Shown here: positions 1 through 7,053 of the stretch, piece by piece
How the letters are laid out: every line of letters starts with the position of its first letter
How positions within the stretch are numbered: the first letter of the stretch is position 1
Source of the DNA: Verrucomicrobiales bacterium
GTDB lineage: Bacteria; Verrucomicrobiota; Verrucomicrobiia; Limisphaerales; UBA11320
NCBI GenBank assembly: GCA_003452185.1
Contig: DMJJ01000073.1
Coordinates: forward strand, 1-7,053
Length of the DNA stretch: 7,053 nucleotides
Direction of reading: 5' to 3'
Position numbers and translations under genes: made by a program
The notes under the pieces: generated by a model
What the model saw: the letters and a program-made list of their open reading frames with translations, nothing else
Database searches by the model: none
What the model was told of the DNA's origin: nothing

Positions 1-183
1 ACCATGCGGGCCGGGGTCCAGCGGTTCGTCCCCTTCGAGGCCCCGGTGGCCCTCCGCCTCGGCCTGGGCACGGCCATCGACCACGTCCGGGCCCTCGGCA
101 TCGAGCAGATCGCCGCACGGGTGGGGACCGTGGCCGAGTCGCTTCGCACCCTCCTGGCGACCATCGACACCGAGGCGACCGTG
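1..183 (+). other. Non-repeat N-terminal segment resembling a class V aminotransferase C-terminal region
   Basis: Residues 1-61 of the open frame do not follow the strand-helix-strand-strand-helix unit seen everywhere else. They read as a short stretch with RF and FE (residues 8-13), then helices containing LGLGTAIDHVRALGIEQIA (about 20-38) and ARVGTVAESLRTLL (about 39-52). From memory, this order (RF, E, VA, GLG.A.D, LG...I..RV, LA..LR) is typical of class V PLP-dependent aminotransferase/isopenicillin N epimerase-like proteins just before their C-terminal small-domain strand. The PLP lysine would lie upstream and is not visible. The secretin-like pattern begins cleanly at ERQMK (62-66), the same motif that opens unit 17 (1310-1314). 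The join falls near LLATID (51-56), which could also pass for the closing helix of a secretin unit. It may be a true fusion, a recombination scar, an assembly chimera, or a diverged domain. Confidence 0.5.
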
Positions 184-3100
184 GAGCGGCAGATGAAGAC
201 CTACACGCTGCTCAACGCCTCGGGGGCGATCGTCTCCGACCTCCTCAACCGGACCTTCGGCATCTCCACCGCCCCCAAGCGGACGACCTACAACCCGACC
301 ACCAAGGCGATGGAGGTTCTCCCCGCCGACCCCAACGACTACATCACCTCGGTCTACGACGATGCCTCCCGGACGATGGTCCTCTTCGGGCCGCGGGAAC
401 GCATCGCCCTCGCCGAGGAGCTGATCAACAAATTCGAGCAGAAGGACGGGCCCGGGGGGGACGTGCGGATCTATTACCCCCAGACCATCAAGTCCGAGGA
501 GCTGGCCTCCCTGCTGAGGCAGGCCGTGCCGGGGATCGCCTCCCCGGGCGAGACCGCAGGGGCCGCCGCCACCAAGGCCCGCCTCATCACCGACACGAAC
601 CTCAACCGGCTGATCGTCGCGGCCCCCATCCCGGGGCAGCTGGAGCAGATCGAGCAGCTCATCAACCGGGTCGACAAACCGGTCCACGGGCAGGCCGCCC
701 TCGGGAACAATGTCCCGGTCCGCTCCCAGACCGTGCAGCTCACGAAGGTGTTCCGCCCCCGCGCGGCCGAGTCGACGAACCTTGCCTCCATCCTCACCCA
801 GGCCCTGACCCGGCGGTCCCCCTCGGGCCAGGTGACCACCACCGCCAGCATCAGCCATGATCCCGGGAGCCAGAGCGTGGTGGTCAGCGGGAGCCCGGCC
901 GACGTCCAGATCGCGACCGACATCGTCAGCCAGCTGGAGACCGGCTCCAGCCGCCCCACCCCCCTGGAGACCAAGTTCATCGACGTCGGGAGCCCCGCCG
1001 AGGCCAAGCGCCTCCAGCCCCTCATCGACGAGCTCTATCGCAACCAGGTGGCCAGCGGCGGCCTGGGAGCCGTGGCGCACGCGAAGATCCTGGCCGACGC
1101 CGATTCAGGCCGCCTGATCGTCACGGCCAGCGAGGATCACCTTGCGCGGATCGAGGCTCTGGTGCACCAGTTTCGGGCCGACAAACAGCAGCCCCAGCCG
1201 CGGCGGCTCGAGATCATCGCGCTCAAGAACGTCCGCACCGAGGTGGCGCTCGTCCCCATCCAGAACCTCCTCACCGAGCGGATGGCCGACAAGCGTTTCC
1301 AGGACGTGCCCAAGCCCTCGCTCATTCCGGATGCCCCGAACAACCGGATCCTCGTTACCGCCACGGAGGACCAGATTCGCGAGATCGGGGAGATCGTCCG
1401 CGTGATCGACATCGCCCCCGACCGTCCCAAGCGCGACCTCGTGGTCGTCCCCCTGACCGCCAAGCCCGCCGCCGAGGTCATCCCGATGGTGAACCAGTTC
1501 CTTGGGCAGCTGGCGGACGACCCGTCGCAGCCGGCTCCCACCCTGATGGCCGACCCGACCGGCAAGCAGATCATCGTTCTCTCCTCGGCCCGCGACCTGG
1601 AGCGGATCCGGACCCTCGTGAAGCAGTTCGACACCACGGCCGCCGCCTCCGCCCCGCGGCAGTTCCGGGGTGTTGAGCTCTTCTCCCGCACGGCCTCGGA
1701 GCTCACCCCGCTGGTGCAGCAGCTCTACCAGGAGCAGATCCGGGGGCAGACGGAGCCCGCCGGAGGCCCCGCCACCCTGATCCCCGAGGCGAAGAACAAC
1801 CGGATCATGGTCAGCGGGTCCGACCGGGAGATCGCCCGCGTCGAGGCGATCATCCGACAGCTCGACCCCGAGGGCCGCAAGCCGACGCGCGAGGAGACAC
1901 GCGTCGTCCGGATGAAGACCGCCTCCGCCAACGACCTCGTGGGAATCATCGAGAAGAGCCTCAACACCCAGCAGCAGCAGGTCCGGGTGATGGTCGACGC
2001 CCGGAGCAACAGCCTCATCCTGAGCGGCGATGCCTCGGCCGTGGAAGCCGCCTCGCAGATCATCCAGCAGCTCGATGCCCGCGGGAATGCCGCCCCGCGG
2101 GAGCTCCGGATCCTGGAGCTCAAGTCGGCCGATGCCTCCGCCATCAGCCCGATGGTCAACAACCTCTTCAGCGAGCTCCTCAAGGACCAGCGGGGGGCGG
2201 ACTACGTCACCCAGACCAAGATTGTTCCGGACACCACCTCCAACCGGATCATCGTCACCGGGGCCCGCGACGAGATCACCCAGGTGGCCGAGCTCGTGCA
2301 GCAGCTCGACCAGGCTCCCGAGCAGGCCCCCGGGGCCCGCGTCTTCAAGCTCGCCATGGCGGATGCCGCGATGCTGGCGCCGATCGTCTCCAACGCCATG
2401 CTCCGGTTCGACGCCCGGGGGCAGGCGATCCGGCGGATCACGGTCACCGCGGACGACAAATCGAACGCCCTCATCGTGAGCGGCGCCCGCTCCGACCTCC
2501 AGGATGTCGGCTCGGTGATTGAGAAGCTTGACGGCGACACGGGGGGGCGGGAGCGGGTGCTGAAGATCTTCGACGTGAAGTCGGACGACACCGACGCCCT
2601 GGCCGCCCTTGTCCAGAAGGTCTTCGCCGCCCAGAACCCGGGCCGCAGCGCCAGCACCCTCCTGAGCATCACGCCCGACCCCGCCGGCAAGCGCCTGCTG
2701 GTGCTGGCCCCCGCCAACCTCATGTCGCAGCTCGAGACCGCCATCACAACCCTCGACTCCAAGCCCGACCAGGGAATCCGGGAGCTCCAGCCCGTTGAGC
2801 TGCGCAATGCGACCGCCTCCGAGCTGTTGCCCAAGGTGACCCAGATCTACACCGAGCAATCGGCCGGCAAGACCCTCAAGCCCGCGACGATCTATCCCGA
2901 CGCCTCGGGCACCCGGTTCATGGTGTTCGGCACCCGGGAGCAGGCCGCGGCGATCCGGCAGATTGTCGAGGGGTTGGAGAGCCAGGCCCGCGCCCCGCGC
3001 GAGACCCACACCCTGGAGCTCGGTCGCCTGGCCGAGGCCCAGCGGGTGATCCCCCTCGCCCAGCAGCTCTACCGGGACCGGGTCAGCAATGATCCGAAGC

Positions 3101-6100
3101 TTGGCCCGCCGGACGCCCAGATGATCACCGACGGCAAGACCGGCCGGCTGATCCTCTCCGCCCGGGGCGACCAGATGAAGATGCTCGAGGAGATCATCTC
3201 CACCCTCCAGCTCGCCAGCGCGACCAACCAGAGCCCGCGCGAGACCCGGACCTTCGACGTCGGGACCGCCAGCGACGTGCAGCGGCTCCAGCCCCTGGTG
3301 CAGCAGCTCTACCAGGACCAGATGAAGGACAAGCTCGACACCGAGCCGGCCGACGCCCAGATCCTCTCCGACACGAAGGCCGGACGCCTCATCGTCACCG
3401 GGCGGCCCGAGCACCTAAAGCAGATCGAGGCAATCCTCCGGCAGCTGGGCACCGACAAGGCCAAGCCCGAGGCCCGGGACACCAAGATCTTCGATCTCAC
3501 CACGGCCAGCGCCGTCGAGCTCGCGACCACCGTCCGCAACCTCTACCTTGAGCAGGCCAAGGGACGATTCGGCGCCCAGGGGCCCGACACCACCATCCTG
3601 CCCGACACCGGCGGGAACCGCCTGATCGTGGTCGGAGACAAGGCCGAGATCGACCTCGTGGAGCAGCTCATCGTGAAGCTCGACAAGGTGAGCGCCCAGA
3701 GCTCCAGCGCGCGCGTGTTCCATCTCAAGTCGGCCGAGCCGGACAAGGTCGCGGAGATCCTCACCACCTCGCTTGTCCGGTTCGACGCCTACGGCCGGCC
3801 ACAGAAGCGGGCCACTGTCTCCGTCGACCCGAAGACCCGGACCCTCATCGTGACCGGCGATCCGAAGGAGCTCCAGGGGGTCGCGGTCATCATCGAGCAG
3901 CTCGACGCCTCCCTCGGCGCCCAGCCGGAGCGGCAGATGAAGGTCGTGGCGCTCAAGCGGGGCAGGACCGCCGACCTCTCCGCCAAGCTCCGTCAGCTCT
4001 ATGCCGACCAGTCCCGCACCCAGCCCGAGCTCGGCACCACGGACATCCTCATCATGGAGGAGCCCGGGAGCAATCAGCTCATCCTTGCCGGCAACGACGG
4101 CCAGCTGAAACTCGCCGACCGCATCCTGGGCGACCTTCAAGCGGCGATCACCATCCAGAGCCCGCGCGAGACCAAGCTCATCGAGATGGGGACGGTCGAT
4201 GAGATGACCCGGCTGCTCCCCCTCGTCACCCAGCTCTACCAGGAGCGGTGGAAGGGGCGGGACGTCAGCGACCCGGCCGACGCCCAGATCATCGCAGATC
4301 CCAAGAATGCCCGGTTCATCGTGACGGGGCGGACCAACCATTTCGTCGAGATCGAGACCATCCTCGCGCAGCTCCGGGGGACCAACGCCGTGGCGGCTCC
4401 CCGCGACACCCGCGTCTTCGACCTCACCACGGCCAGTGCCCCCGAGCTCGCTACGACCGTCAAGACCCTCTACATGGAGCAGGCGAAGACCCGCCCCGGC
4501 GCCCCCACCACCGACACCGTCATTCTTCCCGACACCACGTCCAACCGGCTCATCATCACCGCCTCGACCAACGAGCTCGACATCGTTGAGGAGATTGTCC
4601 GCAAGCTCGACAAAGTGAGCGCCCAGAGCGCCTCGGCCAGGGTCTTCAAGCTCAAGTCCGCCGACCCCGACAAGGTGATGGAAATCCTGGCCACGGCCCT
4701 CGTCCGTTTTGACTCCTACGGCCGGCCGCAGAAGCGTGTCTCCGTGGTGGTCGACGCCAAGACCCGCACCCTCATCGCCACGGGCGACCCGAAGGAGCTC
4801 CAGTCGGCCTCGGTCATCATTGAGCAGCTCGACACCTCGCTCGGCACCCTGCCGGAGCGCCGGATGAAGGTCCTGCCGCTGAAGGGCGGCCGCGCCGCCG
4901 AACTCTCCTCCAAGGTGCGCCAGATCTACCAGGACCAGGCGAAGAGCCTTCCCGACCTCACCACCATCGAGCCGCTCCTGATGGAGGACACCACGAGCAA
5001 CCAGCTCATCGTCGGGGGCAACGAGAAGCAGATCGCCCTCGTTGAGCAGATCGCCACCAGCCTCCAGACCAACCAGGTGTCACAGCAGCCGCGCGAGACC
5101 AGGATCTTCGAGGTCGGGCAGGCCGAGGAGCTCCAGCGGGTGCAGCCCCTGGTGCAACAGCTTTATCAGGACCGGTGGAAGTCCAAGGAGGCGTCCGATC
5201 CCGCCGATGCCACCATCATGGCCGACGCCCGAAACGCCCGGCTGATCGTGACCGCCCGGGCCGAGCACCTCCGCGAGATCGAGTCGATCCTGGGACAGGT
5301 CGCCTCGCCCTCGACGAACCTCGTCGCCCGCGACACCCGCGTCTATGACCTGAACTCGAGCTCCGCCGCCGAGCTCGCCGCCACCGTCAAGTCCCTCTAC
5401 CAGGAGGAGCTCAAGTCGCACCCGATCGCCCCTGGCTCGCAGGCGAACATCCTTCCCGACCTCGCCGCCAACCGGATCGTGGTCTCCGGCGGGAGCAACG
5501 AGCTCAACCTGGTCGAGGGGATCATCACCAAGCTCGACAAGGTGAGCACCAAGACCGGCGGCACCCGCGTGTTCAGCCTCAAGAACGCCGATGCCGAGCA
5601 GGTCTCCACCCTCCTCTCCACGGCCCTCGTGCAGGTGAATCCCTACGGGGTGAAGGTCCCGCGCGTGAGCGTCGGCGCCGACACCCTCAACAACATGGTG
5701 ATCGTGGCCGGCGAGCCAAAGGACATCCAGTCGGCCGCGGTGATCATCGAGCAGATGGACGGGGTCGCCGCCAAGGAGCAGCGGCAGATGCGGATCATCC
5801 CCCTCAAGACCGGCACCGCCAGCGATCTCTCCCGCCGCGTTCGCCAGCTCTACCAGGACCAGCTCAAGGGACGGCCCAAGACCGGGGCCGACGCCCTCAT
5901 CCTGGGGGATGACCTGAGCAACCGCCTCATCCTCACCGGGGCCGACTCCCAGCTGAAGGCGATCGAGGAGATTGTCGGCCGGCTTCAGGAGGCGGGCGAA
6001 GGGGCGGGCCGCCAGATCCGCGTCATCCCGTTGGAGCACAATTCGGGAAGCGCCATCGCGAGTCTCCTGGCCCAGATCTACGCGAAGCAGATCGCCAGCA

Positions 6101-7053
6101 CCGAGTCCGGGGAGCACCTCACCGTCAACCCGGGGGCCGACGACCACACGCTGGTGGTCGACGCCGCGGGCGTGACCCTCACCCGGATCGAGGAGCTCGT
6201 GAAGACCCTCGACAAGGCCGAGGGGGATGGGAAGTCCTCCATCCAGGCCGTGCACCTGAAGAAGGGCCGCGCCGAGGAACTGGCCGAGGCGGTGAACAAG
6301 TCCCTTGCCGCGCGCAACCCGAAGGGCCCCCCCTCCCGCGTCAGCGTGACCCCCGTGACCGGGGCCAACAGCATCCTCCTCAACGGGCCGGCCGACTCGA
6401 TTCCCCCGGTCCTCCAGCTCATCCACGACCTGGACACGGAGAGCAGCGGCGAGGAGATCGAGATCCGGATCTACAAGCTGGAAAACGGGAGCGCCAAGGA
6501 GATCCAGGGGGTGATCAACCAGCTGATGCAGAACGCCACCCGGCAGCTGCGGGCCTCCGGGACACGGCCCCTCCCGATGCCGACGATCTCCGTGGATGAC
6601 CACTCGAACAGCCTCATCGTCTCGGGCACCGAGCATCACTTCAAGCTGCTGGAGAAGCTCCTCCCCAACCTCGACAAGGCGCCGCAGAAATCGGACCGCG
6701 ATGTGCAGTTCGTCTGGCTCCGCAAGGCCAAGGCCATGGATGTCGTCTCGAAGATCGAGGGGGTGTTCTCAAACCGGGGCGACGGGGAACGGCCGGTCAT
6801 CGAGGCCGACTCCTCCAACAACTCGATCACGATCATCGCCCGCCGGGGGGACATCGCCCAGGTGCAGGACCTTATCACGCGTCTCGATGACACCGCCAAG
6901 GACTCGAACCTCCAGGTTCGGCTGCGTCCCCTGGATCGTGTCGCGGCGGAGCAGATGGCCACCATGCTCCAGAACATCTACCCGCAGATGGCGAACGGGA
7001 CCCTGCGCGTGGTTGAGAAGATTGTCCCGCCCAAGGCCGACCCGATCGGCCCG
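1..7053 (+). CDS. Giant secretin N-domain (Secretin_N-like) tandem-repeat protein, partial at both ends
   Basis: Frame 1 is open through all 2,351 codons, so the product exceeds roughly 250 kDa. About 29.5 tandem units of 63-85 residues follow the secretin short-domain pattern: a strand such as RVFDL, a helix often ending LYQDQ, a loop, a D..SN turn, the strand RLIVTG, and a helix ending in QLD. In type II/III secretion and type IV pilus secretins these domains form stacked periplasmic rings; here the role is unknown, and a structural scaffold is the plainest inference. No transmembrane segment or signal peptide is visible. I find no cysteine and only three tryptophans (W1417, W1726, W2239). 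The ATG at base 4 has only three bases before it, so no ribosome binding site can be judged and the true start is probably upstream. No stop or pore domain is reached. Third codon positions are strongly G/C; TTA is absent, CTA occurs once and TCA twice. Coding status is near certain, the family very likely, the function unassigned. Confidence 0.93.
184..963 (+). repeat. Secretin-like units 1-3 (divergent start of the array)
   Basis: Unit 1 spans about residues 62-146, unit 2 about 154-225 and unit 3 about 242-313. Unit 1 is the longest in the array: it opens with ERQMKTYTL, has an extended middle (about 92-117) and closes with MVLFGPRERIALAEELI. Unit 2 shows TDTNLNRLIVAA followed by a helix ending INRVD, a textbook secretin short-domain signature. 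Unit 3 carries ILTQALTRRSP and SQSVVVSG, and resembles units 11 and 27 more than its neighbours. Linkers between units 2 and 3 are longer (about 16 residues) and contain Gly, Ala and Asn. Unit boundaries are hand-placed and good to a few residues. Confidence 0.85.
964..2094 (+). repeat. Secretin-like units 4-8
   Basis: Units lie at about residues 322-392, 401-470, 477-544, 552-622 and 630-692. Unit 4 (LETKFIDVG, ELYRNQ, AKILAD, GRLIVTA, HLARIEAL) is clearly of the same subtype as the first unit of the later four-domain super-repeat. Unit 5 has PDAPNNRILVTATEDQ, unit 7 has LVQQLYQEQ and PEAKNNRIMVSGSD, and unit 8 has a short loop with four glutamines (657-660) and VDARSNSLILSGD. Unit 6 is the most diverged (TGKQIIVLSS in place of the usual SNRLIVTG). 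The order of subtypes here is not the regular one found after residue 1078. Confidence 0.85.
2095..3234 (+). repeat. Secretin-like units 9-13, transition to the regular array
   Basis: Units lie at about residues 699-770, 779-844, 850-919, 926-993 and 999-1070. Unit 9 has PDTTSNRIIVTGARDE, close to the second domain of the super-repeat (compare 1510-1520). Unit 10 (ARVFKL, AMLRFDARGQA, NALIVSGARSDLQ) matches the short third-domain subtype, including the RFD.xG stretch. Unit 11 resembles units 3 and 27 (AAQNPGRSAS). Unit 12 has IYTEQ and is a weaker match to any subtype. Unit 13 (PRETHTLELG, LAQQLYRDR, GRLILSA) is of the first-domain subtype. These units look like older relatives of the 309-residue block, but with at least one extra domain, so they are out of register with it. 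Confidence 0.85.
3235..4161 (+). repeat. Four-domain super-repeat, copy 1 (units 14-17, 309 residues)
   Basis: Residues 1079-1387 hold four units in the order A-B-C-D. A (1079-1150) opens PRETRTFDVG, contains LVQQLYQDQ and PADAQILSD. B (1158-1228) opens ARDTKIFDLTTAS and contains NLYLEQAK. C (1236-1302) opens SARVFHLKSAEPDKV, lacks the LYxxQ helix end and instead has LVRFDAYGRPQKR. D (1310-1380) opens ERQMKVVALK and contains LRQLYADQ. Each subtype recurs exactly 309 residues later in copy 2, for example GRPQK at 1265-1269 and 1574-1578. Confidence 0.9.
4162..5088 (+). repeat. Four-domain super-repeat, copy 2 (units 18-21, 309 residues)
   Basis: Residues 1388-1696 repeat the A-B-C-D order: A 1388-1459 (PRETKLIEMG, LYQERWKGR), B 1467-1537 (PRDTRVFDLTTAS, LYMEQAK, PDTTSNRLIIT), C 1545-1611 (SARVFKLKSADPDKV, LVRFDSYGRPQKR) and D 1619-1689 (ERRMKVLPLK, VRQIYQDQ). 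By hand, unit C matches copy 1 at 54 of 67 residues, while unit A differs much more between the same copies. The underlying codons differ at many synonymous sites, so the duplication is not recent. Confidence 0.9.
5089..6006 (+). repeat. Four-domain super-repeat, copy 3 (units 22-25, 306 residues)
   Basis: Residues 1697-2002 hold A 1697-1767 (PRETRIFEVG, LVQQLYQDRWKSK, PADATIMAD), B 1776-1846 (ARDTRVYDL, LYQEELK), C 1854-1920 (TRVFSLKNADAEQV, VNPYGVKVPR) and D 1927-1996 (QRQMRIIPLK, VRQLYQDQLKGR). It is more diverged than copies 1 and 2 in B and C: the RFDxYGRPQK motif has become QVNPYGVKV. Its A unit, however, shares several features with copy 1 (LVQQLYQD) and with copy 2 (RWK, W1726 being 309 residues after W1417), so the relationship looks mosaic. 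The block is three residues short because of the loop in D and the linker that follows. Confidence 0.87.
6007..6900 (+). repeat. Secretin-like units 26-29, downstream of the regular array
   Basis: Units lie at about residues 2003-2071, 2079-2145, 2153-2224 and 2232-2296. Unit 26 has LLAQIYAKQ and a diverged hairpin (DDHTLVVDAA). Unit 27 (VHLKKGRAEELAEAVNKSL, ARNPKGPPS) recalls units 3 and 11. Unit 28 has a longer proline-containing loop (about 2175-2195) followed by VDDHSNSLIVSGTEHH. Unit 29 contains the third tryptophan (W2239) and ADSSNNSITIIARRGD. All end in the usual helix plus LD (unit 29: LITRLD). The A-B-C-D periodicity is lost here. Confidence 0.85.
6901..7053 (+). repeat. Secretin-like unit 30, cut by the window end
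   Basis: Residues 2301-2351 show the opening strand (NLQVRLRPLDRV) and first helix (AAEQMATMLQNIYPQM) of another unit, then a loop with RVVEKIVPPKADPIGP where the window stops. The expected second half (D..SN turn, IV strand, closing helix) lies outside, so nothing can be said about whether a pore domain, more units or the stop codon follow. Confidence 0.75.

Noticed and set aside
4..6. ATG as the start codon of the gene
   Set aside because: The frame is open on both sides of it, only three bases precede it so no ribosome binding site can be assessed, and the residues that follow look like the interior of a domain rather than a signal peptide.
857..1117. Plus-strand frame-2 open stretches (also 2030-2479, 5042-5245, 5972-6175)
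   Set aside because: Low-complexity Ser/Pro/Arg-rich translations typical of out-of-frame reading of G/C-rich DNA, lying wholly inside the long frame.
1969..1980. CAG run as a microsatellite
   Set aside because: Only four CAG codons in a row encoding four glutamines in a loop of unit 8; too short to be meaningful.
1105..3414. Minus-strand open frame of 769 codons, with similar ones at 3415-4341 and 5080-6639
   Set aside because: These are codon-for-codon reverse complements of the real frame. They stay open because antisense stops would need sense codons TTA, CTA or TCA, which this G/C-rich gene almost never uses; the frames end exactly at TCA (1105), CTA (3415) and TCA (5080). Their apparent repeats mirror the sense repeats.
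4248..4589. Plus-strand frame-3 open stretch of 113 codons
   Set aside because: Arg/His/Pro-rich shadow inside the super-repeat; the frame 1 reading is conserved between repeat copies, which shows which frame is translated.
3235..6006. The 927 bp repeats as a DNA-level or mobile repeat (transposon, CRISPR-like)
   Set aside because: The period is a whole number of codons, similarity is stronger in protein than in DNA, and the landmarks are domain boundaries, so this is coding-domain duplication.

Overview
The window is a single protein-coding stretch. Plus-strand frame 1 is open from base 1 to base 7053 (2,351 codons, no stop), so it is an internal or 5'-truncated piece of one giant gene whose stop codon, and probably its start, lie outside. 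All residue numbers below count codons from base 1. I see no RNA gene, mobile element, CRISPR array, promoter, terminator or intergenic gap.

The protein is almost entirely a tandem array of about 70-residue domains. By pattern they resemble the N1/N2-type short domain of secretins (Secretin_N, the beta-alpha-beta-beta-alpha 'ring-building' fold of GspD/PilQ-type outer-membrane channels). I count 29 complete units and a 30th cut by the window end. Each unit runs: strand (type RVFDL), helix (type ELATTVKTLYQDQ), variable loop, strand with D..SN, strand (type RLIVTG), helix (type IEEIIxQLD). Ordinary secretins carry only a few such domains, so this array is exceptional. The pore-forming secretin domain is not in the window.

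Layout: bases 1-183 hold a helical segment that does not fit the repeat and looks like the C-terminal part of a class V aminotransferase. Bases 184-3234 hold 13 divergent units. Bases 3235-6006 hold three copies of a four-domain super-repeat with a period of 309 residues (927 bp), the third copy 306 residues long. Bases 6007-7053 hold four more complete units and the start of a fifth.

The high G+C (about two thirds by eye), the strong G/C preference at third codon positions, and the giant secretin-short-domain architecture suggest a Planctomycetota genome, perhaps of the Isosphaeraceae/Gemmataceae kind. That is inference from composition and architecture, not proven. The absence of cysteine and of membrane segments fits a long extracytoplasmic scaffold or a stack of rings, but export cannot be shown because no signal peptide is in view.
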